Source: an uncultured Acetatifactor sp.
Lineage (GTDB): Bacteria > Bacillota > Clostridia > Lachnospirales > Lachnospiraceae
DNA: 64,000 nucleotides
Reading direction: 5' to 3'
Assembly (NCBI GenBank): GCA_910584375.1
Contig: CAJUAH010000008.1
Coordinates: 62,001 to 126,000 of the forward strand
A program made the position numbers and the translations under genes. Below, one piece after another: positions 13,344 to 22,863 of the stretch (positions within the stretch are counted from its first letter, which is position 1; the number at the start of each line of letters is the position of its first letter). Under the pieces are notes generated by a model. It did not search any database and had not been told where the DNA came from. It was given only the letters and a program-made list of their open reading frames with translations.

Positions 13344-15536
13344 ATGAGAATCTTACTATTACTCAGAGGTTCGGCCGGGTGCGGCAAATCCACCTGGATC
13401 GAGGAGCACGGTCTGAAGAGATACGCCCTGTCCGCAGACGATATCCGCCTGCTGTGCCAGGGACCGTCCATGCTGGTGGACGGCTCGGTGGGCATCAGCC
13501 AGAGCAACGATAAGACAGTGTGGAAGATGCTGTTCAGCCTGCTGGAGATCCGGATGCAGAACGGCGAATTTACCGTGATCGACGCCACCAACTCCAAGAC
13601 CTCGGAGATAAACCGATACAAGGAAATGTGCGACACCTACCGCTACCGGATGTACTGCGTGGACTTCACCGGCATCCCCATGGAGGAGGTAAAGCGCCGG
13701 AACCGGAGCCGGGAGCCGTTAAAACAGGTGCCCGACGATGTGATTGAGAGAATGTACTCCCGCTTTGCCACCCAGAAGATCCCCTCCGGCGTCAAGGTGA
13801 TCACCCCCGAGGAATTGGACACGATCTGGCTGAAACGCATCGACCTGTCGGCCTACAGGCGTATTCACCATATCGGCGATATCCACGGCTGCAACACAGT
13901 CCTGCAAAAGTATCTGTCGGACAACGGCGGCATCCGGGACGACGAATTTTACATATTTGTGGGGGACTATGTGGACCGGGGCCTGGAAAACGTGGAGGTG
14001 CTGAACTTCCTCCTGTCCATAAAGGATCGGAAAAACGTACTGCTGCTGGAGGGCAACCACGAGAGATGGCTGTGGCTGTACGCCAACGACGAAGTGGGAC
14101 GCTCCAAGGAATTTGAGCTGGTGACCAGGCCCGTTCTGGATGAGGCCCATATGGACAAGAAACAATTGCGCCAGTTATACCGGAAATTCGGTCAGTGCGC
14201 CTACTATACTTACGGGGACAAGGTCATTCTGGTCACCCATGCGGGCCTTTCCACAGTTCCCGACAACCTGTCCCTGGTGGCCACGGAGCAGATGATCAAG
14301 GGTGTGGGCAACTACAATGATTTTGAAAAGATTGCGGAGACTTTCTATGAGACCACGCCGGACAACTATATCCAGATCCACGGACACAGGAACACCAAGC
14401 AGCTCCCCGTCATGGTCAACGACAGGGTATACAATCTGGAGGGCCAGGTGGAGTACGGCGGCTGCCTGCGGTGCGTTCAGGTGGATCCGGAGGGCATCAG
14501 AACCATAGAAGTGAAAAATGAAGTGTTCAAGACCCCGGAGATGCGGCAGGAACAGACCGTGACGGACAGCTCCATAGCCGACACCATCATCGCGCTGCGC
14601 GCCAACCGCCTGATCCGGGAAAAGAGATTCGGCAATATCTCTTCCTTTAATTTTACCAGCAAGGCGTTCTATGATAAGATATGGGACGAACAGACCACCA
14701 AGGCCAGAGGGCTGTATCTGGACACCCTGAAAGGCAAAGTGGCGGCCAGGGCTTACGACAAGTTTTTCAATATCAACGAGCGCCCGGAGACCAAATTTGA
14801 CATGCTGCAATACAAGCTGCAATTCCCGGTCACCGCCTATGTAAAGGAGAACGGCTTTCTGGGGATCGTCAGCTACAACGAGTACGAGGACGAACTGCTG
14901 ATCGCCAGCAAGTCCACTATCGACAGCCAGTACGCCGGGTGGCTCAGGGATATGGTGCATGAACAGGTTTCCGCTGACAATCTGGAAAAGCTGAAAGAAT
15001 ATATCCGGGAAAACCAGGTGTCTTTCGTCTTTGAATGTGTGGATATGCAGCATGACCCCCATATCATCGAGTATCCCGAGAGCGGCCTGTATCTGCTGGA
15101 CATCGTGTATAACCGGATGGATTTTGCCAAATACGAGTACGGCGATATGTGCCATGTGGCGGAGCGTTTCGGCTTAAAGCCCAAGGAAAAGGCCTGTGAG
15201 ATTGCCTCCTGGCAGGAGTTCTATGACTGGTACTATGAGGTGCTGGAGGAGGACTACGAATACCGGGGACACAAGATCGAGGGCTTTGTCATCGAGGACA
15301 GCGCGGGATATATGACCAAGCTGAAACTGGCCTACTATAACTTCTGGAAATTTATGCGGGGTGTGGCCCATGAGGCCATTCAAAAGGGGCATATCTCCAA
15401 AACTTCCCTGTTGACCACCCCCACCGCCAACGAGTTCTACGGCTGGGTGAGAAAGCTGCATGACGCGCCGGACCCTGACAGCATTCCCAGAGATATCTGT
15501 ACGCTGAGAAATATGTTTTACAAGGATAAAGGGTAA
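13344..15536 (+). CDS. Trifunctional RNA repair enzyme: kinase-phosphatase-ligase
   Basis: A 730-residue cytosolic protein joining three activities. Residues 1-165 are a polynucleotide-kinase-like P-loop domain with GSAGCGKST (9-17) and the lid RRNRSREP. Residues about 170-395 are a calcineurin-like phosphatase with GDIHG (178-182), GDYVDRG (207-213), GNHE (237-240), THAG (298-301) and HGH (346-348). Residues about 410-730 look like a nucleotidyltransferase RNA ligase: motif I KENG with K501 as adenylylated lysine, FVFECVD (562-568), IEGFVIED (645-652) and motif V KLK (659-661). It would heal 2',3'-phosphate/5'-OH RNA ends, such as cleaved tRNA, and reseal them. Clostridial Pnkp has the same domain order, but no Hen1 partner is visible here. 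A TTG at 13329 overlaps GGAGG, so ATG 13344 is the start. Confidence 0.85.
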   Translation: MRILLLLRGSAGCGKSTWIEEHGLKRYALSADDIRLLCQGPSMLVDGSVGISQSNDKTVWKMLFSLLEIRMQNGEFTVIDATNSKTSEINRYKEMCDTYRYRMYCVDFTGIPMEEVKRRNRSREPLKQVPDDVIERMYSRFATQKIPSGVKVITPEELDTIWLKRIDLSAYRRIHHIGDIHGCNTVLQKYLSDNGGIRDDEFYIFVGDYVDRGLENVEVLNFLLSIKDRKNVLLLEGNHERWLWLYANDEVGRSKEFELVTRPVLDEAHMDKKQLRQLYRKFGQCAYYTYGDKVILVTHAGLSTVPDNLSLVATEQMIKGVGNYNDFEKIAETFYETTPDNYIQIHGHRNTKQLPVMVNDRVYNLEGQVEYGGCLRCVQVDPEGIRTIEVKNEVFKTPEMRQEQTVTDSSIADTIIALRANRLIREKRFGNISSFNFTSKAFYDKIWDEQTTKARGLYLDTLKGKVAARAYDKFFNINERPETKFDMLQYKLQFPVTAYVKENGFLGIVSYNEYEDELLIASKSTIDSQYAGWLRDMVHEQVSADNLEKLKEYIRENQVSFVFECVDMQHDPHIIEYPESGLYLLDIVYNRMDFAKYEYGDMCHVAERFGLKPKEKACEIASWQEFYDWYYEVLEEDYEYRGHKIEGFVIEDSAGYMTKLKLAYYNFWKFMRGVAHEAIQKGHISKTSLLTTPTANEFYGWVRKLHDAPDPDSIPRDICTLRNMFYKDKG

Positions 15537-15542
15537 TGCCGA

Positions 15543-15598
15543 GGGCTGTGAAAAACGGGAGTTGAAAAACTCCGGCTTTCACAGCCCCTTTCCTTATT
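15543..15598. terminator. Hairpin terminator between RNA repair and ABC genes
   Basis: GGGCTGTGAAA / TTTCACAGCCC outer arms with an inner CGGAGTT/AACTCCG-like pairing, then CTTTCCTTATTT. It lies between convergent genes and can serve both directions. Confidence 0.8.
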
Positions 15599-17323
15599 TC
15601 ATACGCCGCTGCCGCTCAGTTCCACCAGCTTTCTATAGATTCCATTCTGTCCCATCAATTCGGCATGTCTGCCCTGTTCCCGCACTTTTCCGCCCTCCAT
15701 GACATAGATGATATCCGCCTTTTCGATCGTAGAAAGACGGTGCGCCACCACCAGCGCAGTGCGGCCTCCCATAAGCGCCTCAATCCCTCTTTGTACCAGC
15801 TGTTCGCTCTCTGAATCCAGCGCCGATGTGGCCTCGTCCAGAAGAAGGATCGGTGCGTTCCGGATAAAGGCCCGGGCTATGGCGATGCGCTGGCGCTGTC
15901 CGCCGGAGAGGCTTTCTCCCCGTTCTCCCACCTGCGTATCGTATCCCTTCGGAAAGGACATGATAAACTCATGGGCATAGGCACGTTTTGCGGCGGCCAC
16001 CACTTCCTCATCGCTTGCCTCCAGTCTGCCGTAGCGTATATTCTCCCTTATGCTGGTGGCAAACAGATAAGCGTCCTGGGGCACATAGGCAATCTTGCTC
16101 CGCAGCTCCTCCGGTGTGTAGGCATGCAGCGGTTTTCCGAGAACATGGACCATGCCGCCCCCCGGCGGATACAGCCCCAGCAGCAGCTTGACCACCGTAC
16201 TTTTGCCTCCGCCGCTTTCTCCCACCAGCGCCGCTGTTTTCCCTTTCTCCACGGTGATGTCCACACCGTCCAACACCTTTTCCGCGCCGTCATAGGAAAA
16301 CACGGCGTCCCGGATCCCGATACCCTCCGTCTCCGCAGGAAAGAATTTCTCCTGCTCCCTGCCGCCGCTTACAGGGAGTTCGGGCCGGATCGGCTGGTCC
16401 AATATCTCGAACACTCTGTCCCCAAGAGCCAGGGAATCCATCAGACATCCCCACGCGCTACCGATATTGCCGAGGAAAAAAGCCACCATTCCCTGCAGGC
16501 TGAGGATCGCCACCACCGTGCCGAAGTCCACCAATCCCGCGGAGGACATGAAGATACCTACGAGCAGAACAGCCACATTGCACAGGAATCCAAATACCCA
16601 TTCCACCGCCTGCACATCGGACATCCTGCGGAACCTTTTCACGGTATGGGCAGCCGCCTCTCCGTTTCTCTCCGAATATTTCTCCACCATGCTCCGGGCG
16701 CCCGGAAACATCTTGATAATATCGATTCCCGCCAGTATATCGGTGAGACTTTCCGTACAGGAGGCCAGTAATTGCTGTATTTTGATTGCCATGCCCCGAA
16801 GGGGTTTTACCAGAATCATATTGATCCGCACCGACACTGCGCTGAGTGCCAGCACCATAAGCCCGATCCGCATATCCAGCGACAGGATGATGACGACAGC
16901 CGCACCGCCGATGAGTATGGGATCGATGATCCGGTGGTGGGTATTGGCAAGGGAATTTTTGATTTCTTCCACATTGAAACACAGTTTCTGTATGGAATCC
17001 GCCGTATGGTGCCCCTCAAAATAGGACATGGGTAAGCGCATCAGATGGTTCATCACCCGCAGTCGCAGTCTTTTCATGATCTGACGTATCTGATACATAC
17101 AGGTGAAAGCAATCGCGCGTTTGCCCATGCTCAGGGCCAGAACGATGGCTGCCAGCCAGATGGAGGCTCTGAACAGTTCTCTGTCCGACGCCGTCACCGC
17201 ATTGATGATATTTCTGTACAGCAGCGCGTTTACCGTGCTGACAAGCACATCCACGCCGGGTACCAGGAACATGCACAGCCAGTACAGACCGGATTTTTCA
17301 AAGAGAGACAGGTATTTTTTCAT
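15599..17323 (-). CDS. ABC transporter, exporter half 2 (TMD-NBD)
   Basis: A 574-residue fused exporter subunit: six-helix membrane domain (residues about 15-310) and ATPase (about 335-570). The ATPase has Walker A GESGGGKST, Q-loop VPQDAYLF, signature LSGGQRQR, Walker B ILLLDEATSALD and the switch histidine in VAHRLS. The catalytic sites are intact. ATG 17323 starts 4 bp after the stop codon of the other half, and an upstream in-frame ATG would overlap that gene deeply. The two halves probably form a heterodimeric exporter for a drug, peptide or lipid; the substrate cannot be told from sequence. The operon begins with the XRE-PurM regulator gene. Confidence 0.92.
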   Translation of the reverse strand: MKKYLSLFEKSGLYWLCMFLVPGVDVLVSTVNALLYRNIINAVTASDRELFRASIWLAAIVLALSMGKRAIAFTCMYQIRQIMKRLRLRVMNHLMRLPMSYFEGHHTADSIQKLCFNVEEIKNSLANTHHRIIDPILIGGAAVVIILSLDMRIGLMVLALSAVSVRINMILVKPLRGMAIKIQQLLASCTESLTDILAGIDIIKMFPGARSMVEKYSERNGEAAAHTVKRFRRMSDVQAVEWVFGFLCNVAVLLVGIFMSSAGLVDFGTVVAILSLQGMVAFFLGNIGSAWGCLMDSLALGDRVFEILDQPIRPELPVSGGREQEKFFPAETEGIGIRDAVFSYDGAEKVLDGVDITVEKGKTAALVGESGGGKSTVVKLLLGLYPPGGGMVHVLGKPLHAYTPEELRSKIAYVPQDAYLFATSIRENIRYGRLEASDEEVVAAAKRAYAHEFIMSFPKGYDTQVGERGESLSGGQRQRIAIARAFIRNAPILLLDEATSALDSESEQLVQRGIEALMGGRTALVVAHRLSTIEKADIIYVMEGGKVREQGRHAELMGQNGIYRKLVELSGSGV

Positions 17324-17327
17324 CTGT

Positions 17328-19064
17328 TTACGCCCCCGCATACATGGAATAAAGTTTCGGATAGATCCGGCCCTGTTCCAGCAATTCCTCATGGGTCCCG
17401 GTCTCCACAACCCTGCCCTGATCCATGACTATGATACAGTCCGCATCCTTTACGGTGGACAATCGGTGCGCCACCACCAGAGTCGTGCGCCCCCGGGCCA
17501 ATCTCTCCAACGCCTTCTGCACTTCGGCCTCCGCCTGTACGTCCAGCGCCGAGGTGGCCTCATCCAACAGCAGCATGGGCGCGTCCTTCAGAATCGCCCG
17601 GGCAATGGAGACACGCTGTATCTGCCCTCCCGACAGGCGCGATCCCCGCTCGCCAGCCAGGGTATCGTATCCCTGCGGCAGTTCCCCGATAAAGCCCGCC
17701 GCGTTGGCTGCCTCCGCCGCCATGCGGATCTCCTCCGCCCCTGCCTCCGGTCTGCCCAGAGCTATGTTTTCCCCTACGGATACAGGGAACAGATAGGCAT
17801 GCTGGGACACATAGGAAAAACGGGAGCGCAGAGCCTCCAGGTCCCAGTCGGCAAGCGAGACCCCGTCCACCAGAATCCTGCCCTGCTGCGGCCTGTAAAA
17901 TCCGCAGAGCAGGCGGAGCAGCGTGCTCTTTCCGCCGCCGCTGGCGCCCACCACAGCCACGGTCTTACCCCGGGGAACCATAAAGCTGGCGCCTTGCAGC
18001 ACGGGCGCTCCCTCTTCATAGGAAAAATATACGTCTCTGAACTCTATGGCCGGAGCCTCCTCCGCCCCGGACGAGACGCTCCCCTTGGGCTCCGTCGGCG
18101 TATTCAATACCTCAAACACTCTCTCCGCCGCCGCCAGCGCCACCTTGCTGTTGAAAATTCTGCCCGCCAGATCATTGATGACCTCCACCATCTTGGGCAA
18201 GAGAGAAAAAAATGCCACCAGACCGCCCACGGTCATCTTATCCTCCAGGCAGAACCATCCTCCCCCCACGAGACAGAGTATGGAGGAGAGTGTGCCCGAC
18301 AGAATCCAAAACGCGGAACCCATGGACTGATTTCGGTCATTATGCACCGCCATATCCGTCATCTTCTGCACGCTTTTCCCGTAATCATCCAAAAACGCAT
18401 TCTCCAGAGCACAGCTTTTCACCACTTCCATGCCCCCGATCATATCCGCCGAAGAGCTGATAATCTCCGCGGTGTACTGCATGTATGCTCTGGAACCGGC
18501 CTTGAACCGGGTTGTCAATACAGCTCCAAACGGCAGACAAAGCACCGTGGGAACAATGGAGATCAGAAACAGCACCGGGTTTAAGTACAGCAGATACAGC
18601 ATATAGAAAACCAGCAGAAAGGGATTGGTGATCACCGTGAGCAGGTCGTTTTGCACGAAACCGCTGACCCGGTTCACATCCTCGGTCAGCCTGGCCAGTA
18701 TGTCCCCGGAACGGCTCTTCGCCATGGCCTCCGCGGTCATCCGGGTAATATGCGCCGCCGCGTCGTCCTTAACCTCCTGAAGTATCCTGGTAGCCACGCT
18801 CCCGGAGGCGTAACGTGTGAGCCAGGCCGAACCGGCCCCGACTGCCAGCAGACCCCCGCACAGGAGCAGGAGCCGTCCAACGGCAGGCAGGGCTCCGTTC
18901 TCCATTCCGTCAACCGCACGCCGCAGCAGTTCGGACCCGGCCACACCGCATCCCGCGCACAGAGCCCCTGCCAGCAGGGCCGAAAGCACCAGCCGCAGAT
19001 GCCTGTACACATACTTGATGATCTGTCTGAGAACCGCCTGATCGGTCCGTACCTTCTCTACCAT
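17328..19064 (-). CDS. ABC transporter, exporter half 1 (TMD-NBD)
   Basis: A 578-residue exporter subunit, membrane domain first (residues about 20-310) and ATPase after. Visible motifs are GASGGGKST (Walker A), VSQHAYLF, LSGGQIQR (signature), MLLLDEATSALD (Walker B) and VAHRLS. GQIQR in place of GQRQR is a mild signature variant. Its ATG overlaps the end of the XRE-PurM gene by 7 nt (ATGGTAG), which indicates translational coupling; an in-frame extension to 19136 is rejected on this ground. It pairs with the next gene as a heterodimer. Confidence 0.92.
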   Translation of the reverse strand: MVEKVRTDQAVLRQIIKYVYRHLRLVLSALLAGALCAGCGVAGSELLRRAVDGMENGALPAVGRLLLLCGGLLAVGAGSAWLTRYASGSVATRILQEVKDDAAAHITRMTAEAMAKSRSGDILARLTEDVNRVSGFVQNDLLTVITNPFLLVFYMLYLLYLNPVLFLISIVPTVLCLPFGAVLTTRFKAGSRAYMQYTAEIISSSADMIGGMEVVKSCALENAFLDDYGKSVQKMTDMAVHNDRNQSMGSAFWILSGTLSSILCLVGGGWFCLEDKMTVGGLVAFFSLLPKMVEVINDLAGRIFNSKVALAAAERVFEVLNTPTEPKGSVSSGAEEAPAIEFRDVYFSYEEGAPVLQGASFMVPRGKTVAVVGASGGGKSTLLRLLCGFYRPQQGRILVDGVSLADWDLEALRSRFSYVSQHAYLFPVSVGENIALGRPEAGAEEIRMAAEAANAAGFIGELPQGYDTLAGERGSRLSGGQIQRVSIARAILKDAPMLLLDEATSALDVQAEAEVQKALERLARGRTTLVVAHRLSTVKDADCIIVMDQGRVVETGTHEELLEQGRIYPKLYSMYAGA

Positions 19065-20314
19065 TGTATCCGCCCCCTGCTCCAGACCTTTATCCCCTTG
19101 TGACCGCCCCTCTCCACCTGTCCGATGCGCCAGCACTGGGAAAACCGACTGATCACGCTCACGGCATCCTCCCAGTGTTTCTCCGGTACGGCCACCGCCA
19201 TGCCAATGCCCATATTGAAATGATGGGAAAACACATTTTCTCCGATTCTGTCCTGCTCAAAGAGAAAGCGGAACAGGGGCAGGACCGGGAGGGCTGCCTG
19301 GTCGATGCACACGCCCAGGCCCTCCGGGATCCCCTGCCAGTATTTCCAATTTAACAGGGAATTGCCGATCCGAAAGGCTTTGTGCAGATAACCTTTCTCC
19401 TGCAATGCGGCGATCTCCCTTGTGAACGCCGTGTTGGCCCGCATCAGCTCATCCAGAAAAAATCTGTCGGCGTCTGTTTTGGCGCGATATAACTCGGGAT
19501 TTTTATCTAACAATATCTTTACAAAGGGAAAATTGGTTCCGTCTATACCCTCCGTCTTCATGCCGATCAGTACGTCTCCCTCCCTCACCCGTTCTCCGGT
19601 CAGCAGTTTCTCTCTGTCCTGCACTCCCACCACAGTGGCGCTCATCTCATATTCCGTCGGACTGTAATTGATGGGCTGGGCGGATATCTCCATACCCGTA
19701 AAAGAAACCCCGTTTTCCTCACACACCTTTTGATATGTCTGGGCCATCAGATAAAGTTGTTCCCGGTCGTAATTTCCACAGATTACGATTGCTTTTAAGA
19801 TCGCCGGCCTTACGCCATGCTGCAGCGTATGGTTCATGGCGCTGGCCGCCGCGTCCGCGCATACTTCCCGATTGTATCCGTACTCCTTTGCCAGCCTTTC
19901 CTTGGAGCCCGGAACGCAGGTGACGCAGGAATATACAGGTTCCCGCATCCCGGATGTATCCATTTGAAACAGACATGCGTCCGCGTAGCAGGCGGATACT
20001 ATGTTTTCATCCTGTGAATTGAGCTGCATGATGTCCTTTTTCAAGGCATACAGTTTGGCGGAATCAAGCCCCGATTCCCGATAGGTGATGCACCTGTTTT
20101 TCCAGTCATTTTCATTTAACAGCGCATCCACCGTAATATTCAGCAGATTGGATATCTCATAAAACATCTCCACCGTGGGCAGGCTCTTACCCAATTCCCA
20201 TTTGGATACGGCCTGATAGGAAATATGCAGATAATCCGCGAGCTCTTTCTGCGTGACCCCTCTCTCTTTTCTGTAAAACGCGAGTCTTCTGCCAATCTCT
20301 TCTTTATTTAACAT
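19058..20314 (-). CDS. XRE helix-turn-helix fused to a PurM (AIR synthase)-like domain
   Basis: A 418-residue protein with two parts. Residues 7-61 form an XRE helix-turn-helix (GVTQKELADYLHISYQAVSKWE). Residues about 75-418 follow the AIR synthase (PurM) layout almost end to end: YRESGLDSAKLYALKKDI matches the PurM N-terminus, then ILKAIVICGNYDREQL, the YEMSATVVGVQDREKL segment, VREGDVLIGMKTEGIDGTNF and finally FNMGIGMAVAVPEKHWEDAV. Whether the enzyme site works is unclear. It is inferred to be a regulator whose PurM fold senses a purine-like or ATP-related ligand. It overlaps the ABC exporter gene by 7 nt, so it most likely controls that exporter. The start has AAAGGCGGG upstream. Confidence 0.85.
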   Translation of the reverse strand: MLNKEEIGRRLAFYRKERGVTQKELADYLHISYQAVSKWELGKSLPTVEMFYEISNLLNITVDALLNENDWKNRCITYRESGLDSAKLYALKKDIMQLNSQDENIVSACYADACLFQMDTSGMREPVYSCVTCVPGSKERLAKEYGYNREVCADAAASAMNHTLQHGVRPAILKAIVICGNYDREQLYLMAQTYQKVCEENGVSFTGMEISAQPINYSPTEYEMSATVVGVQDREKLLTGERVREGDVLIGMKTEGIDGTNFPFVKILLDKNPELYRAKTDADRFFLDELMRANTAFTREIAALQEKGYLHKAFRIGNSLLNWKYWQGIPEGLGVCIDQAALPVLPLFRFLFEQDRIGENVFSHHFNMGIGMAVAVPEKHWEDAVSVISRFSQCWRIGQVERGGHKGIKVWSRGRIQW

Positions 20315-20506
20315 ACAGCATCCCGCCTTTCTATAAATTGCCGGGCAGACCTCACGGCGATACGCACCGCCGGAGTCGGCCTATGTTACTGATCCTTCTT
20401 TCCAAGCTCTCCGCAATAATACGCCATAATGTATATCATAGACTTTGCCTAAAATATATCATGTCGGTATAGGGGATTCAATAAACACTTCATTGAACCG
20501 CTCATG

Positions 20507-20548
20507 AAAAAATCAACCGGCAGTCGAGTTAAAAACCCGCTGCCGGTT
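20507..20548 (-). terminator. Intrinsic terminator of the GH35-like gene
   Basis: Read on the minus strand, AACCGGCAG (20548-20540) pairs with CTGCCGGTT (20523-20515), followed by GATTTTTT. It lies 6 bp after the glycosidase stop and separates it from the XRE-PurM operon. The rest of 20315-20506 holds only that operon's leader. Confidence 0.85.
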
Positions 20549-20553
20549 CCCGT

Positions 20554-22167
20554 TTAAGAGATACACTTTTCAATGGCGGGGTTTAAGCGAATGCGCACCG
20601 CGCCGCCCCCGTGTACATAGACCGCGAAGTTGGCCTCGTCGCCGTTGCGCTCATAATCCGTGATCCATGTATCCCCCTCAAAATGCCCTTCCTCCACTGT
20701 GAGGAAATTCAACTGTCCCGCCCATCTGGAAGACAGATGAATATATGCCCGTTCATCCGCCGGTCGGGGGCGTCTGATAAACTCCGCCGCCATCCCCGCG
20801 CCAGCCATATAAAACTCGTACTCTCCCGTCTGGATCAGGATTCCCCTGCCCCTGACCTGAAGAACTTTCTGATTCTCCGGATCCGCCAGATTGATTGCGG
20901 AGCCATAGCCAAAGGGCGTCTTATCCGCAGACATAAACTTGATCTGCACATGGTAGTCCGGCAGACGGATATAGCTGCTCCGGGCAAATTCCTCCTGTAC
21001 AATACCGCGTATCTTGCCAGTCTTATGATATTTGACCAGCAAGGGCTCCAGGGCCCCCAGCGTTCTCATGGTAAGGGCCATACTCTCCGCCGCTTTCAGC
21101 AGATTGCCCTGGCAATCCAACACGCTCTCGGCGCCAAAACAGGCCACGCCCACGGCCCCAAATTCCGTCACCGCCCGAATGGCATTCATGCTGTTTGCCA
21201 CGCTCATGCAGGAGGATTCCGGTATCAGCAGGGCGTTGTCCTCCCTTGCATAAGAGCGGCAGATCCTGCAATACTCCTCTTTCGTCTCATTGTAGATATC
21301 CGGACAGAGCAGATCCAGCCTGGGGGCAGCGGCTTTCCAGATATCCAGCACCCTGCTCACCGCCGCGCCGCTGCTGTAGGAGAACCCCGCCTCCTCACAG
21401 CCGTTCTCCATCACCATGACATTGGTGTACATGGGAATATCGTACAATTCTTTAGCGGCCTCCGCAATGCGTCCGATATATCTTCCGTGATACCATGCGC
21501 TGAACGCCTCCGCCGCATGTCTGCCAAAATGTCCTTTCCAGCTGTGTTTTTGCCGCTCCTGCTCCCCCACCGACTCCAGCCCGTCGTCCGCCAGCCGGAT
21601 ATCCCGAATGCACTCCGGCACAGGCTCCCTGTAATCGGCCTGAGCCAGCGGGCCGTAATCCCTGTCCGTATTGGCCAGGCCTATCTCATTCTCAATCTGC
21701 AGGGCGATGACCGTCCGCTCCCGGGCGTCATACTCCCGAATGTATTCCACCACTTTGCAAAATGCCTTTTTATCCCGCTCCAGCGTGGCCTCACAGTGGG
21801 GCGAGAGGGAGGCCACGCAGGCTCCGTTTGACCCGATGGCGACCTGATATGTCTCCGGGTGTGTCTTGATATACTCCGGCGCATAGGTGGGATGCCCGTT
21901 CTTGCTGGCTCCAAACCACAGGATCACCAGCTTTTTCTCCGCTTTTCTGGCCTGATCGATCAGCTCCCGCACCTGGGCCATATCGTAGACGTCCTGCTGC
22001 GGCTCCACCTTATACCAATAGACGGGGACCTCCAATGTATTGGCGCCAAACAGCTCCGCCGCCCTTACCGTGCGCTCCATCATAAATGTCCCCGTGGAAG
22101 AATTGTGGGCCTGCATTCCCAGCAACAGCATCTCCCTGCCCTGACCGTCTGTTAGAAAACCGTTCAT
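20554..22167 (-). CDS. GH35-like glycoside hydrolase with DUF5597-type C-terminus
   Basis: A 537-residue protein without signal peptide, so cytosolic. The N-terminal TIM barrel has NTLEVPVYWYKVEP and the acid/base motif QIENEIG; the nucleophile is probably Glu in LLIPESS. This layout fits beta-galactosidase-type clan A enzymes of the GH35/GH42 kind; the C-terminal domain, after about residue 385 (GIVQEEFARSSYIRLPDYHVQIKF removed from quotation beyond its start GIVQEEFA), resembles DUF5597. It would release terminal galactose or a related sugar from imported oligosaccharides. A TTG at 22182 overlaps GGAGGAG, so ATG 22167 is the start. It follows the kinase gene by 45 bp and ends at a strong terminator, so it may close that operon. 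Confidence 0.8.
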   Translation of the reverse strand: MNGFLTDGQGREMLLLGMQAHNSSTGTFMMERTVRAAELFGANTLEVPVYWYKVEPQQDVYDMAQVRELIDQARKAEKKLVILWFGASKNGHPTYAPEYIKTHPETYQVAIGSNGACVASLSPHCEATLERDKKAFCKVVEYIREYDARERTVIALQIENEIGLANTDRDYGPLAQADYREPVPECIRDIRLADDGLESVGEQERQKHSWKGHFGRHAAEAFSAWYHGRYIGRIAEAAKELYDIPMYTNVMVMENGCEEAGFSYSSGAAVSRVLDIWKAAAPRLDLLCPDIYNETKEEYCRICRSYAREDNALLIPESSCMSVANSMNAIRAVTEFGAVGVACFGAESVLDCQGNLLKAAESMALTMRTLGALEPLLVKYHKTGKIRGIVQEEFARSSYIRLPDYHVQIKFMSADKTPFGYGSAINLADPENQKVLQVRGRGILIQTGEYEFYMAGAGMAAEFIRRPRPADERAYIHLSSRWAGQLNFLTVEEGHFEGDTWITDYERNGDEANFAVYVHGGGAVRIRLNPAIEKCIS

Positions 22168-22212
22168 CCTGCTCCTCCTCAATGACTCATTCCTTATGAA
22201 TTCTCAAGTACA

Positions 22213-22863
22213 TTATTCACTCAACTTCCGCCAATCCCTTATTTCCCGGCAGACAGCCTCATAGTCCACCTGGGAAAAATCTGTTGTATCCACCGTAAGC
22301 ACCGGGCCGTCCACGCTGAAACTGTCCATCTCCCTGCTGCGGATCCCGGCGACATACTGTTCCAGCGTGATGACCGGGCTTGGCGCAGCGCCTCCGTCCT
22401 TGGAATAGCCGCTGTTGGTCACATGGCCGGGATGCCGCCCGCCGCTGTTATCCCGCTGGAGGAATCGCTCGTAAATACGGGCATAATCCCCCGTCAGGCA
22501 CAGGGTAAATGCCCGGTATCCGTAGCGCGCCAGCAACTCCACAAGCCCCTGTCGGGAGCTTGTCTCAAAGTTGTTTTCCAAAATAAAGGGCTTATGGCGC
22601 CGCATCATCTGCTCTGCAAAATAGTACAGAATCTCCGTGGCGGCCACGCCCAATTTCACTTTCTCTTCCCGGGAACTGAACCCTACAGTATCAAAAAGTC
22701 CCTCTTTGATACTGTCCTTGGAAAACCAGGGCAATCCCAGATCCGCAGACAGCTTTTCCGCCATGACGCTCTTGCCCGCCGCCGGGATCCCTGTAACCAG
22801 GATTACATAGCGCTCGCCCAGCGTCTTGCCCTTACAGGAATCCTTATTATCGTCCTGTCTCAT
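22213..22863 (-). CDS. P-loop kinase of the zeta-toxin/AAA_33 type
   Basis: A 216-residue cytosolic P-loop protein. Walker A is VTGIPAAGKS (residues about 23-32); WFSKDSIKEGLFD and ILENNFE follow, the pattern of small-molecule or polynucleotide kinases of the AAA_33/zeta group. The substrate is unknown. No antitoxin-like gene sits beside it, so a toxin role is unlikely. Its ATG overlaps the TGA of the phospholipase-C-like gene (ATGA), placing it third in a translationally coupled trio. Confidence 0.75.
   Translation of the reverse strand: MRQDDNKDSCKGKTLGERYVILVTGIPAAGKSVMAEKLSADLGLPWFSKDSIKEGLFDTVGFSSREEKVKLGVAATEILYYFAEQMMRRHKPFILENNFETSSRQGLVELLARYGYRAFTLCLTGDYARIYERFLQRDNSGGRHPGHVTNSGYSKDGGAAPSPVITLEQYVAGIRSREMDSFSVDGPVLTVDTTDFSQVDYEAVCREIRDWRKLSE

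Noticed and set aside
14175..15155. A 326-codon minus-strand frame inside the RNA repair gene
   Set aside because: It is antisense to well-conserved phosphatase and ligase motifs and shows no recognisable fold; a compositional shadow.
22213..22863. Zeta-toxin of a toxin-antitoxin pair
   Set aside because: No small antitoxin gene precedes it; it is coupled instead to HD and phospholipase-C-like genes.
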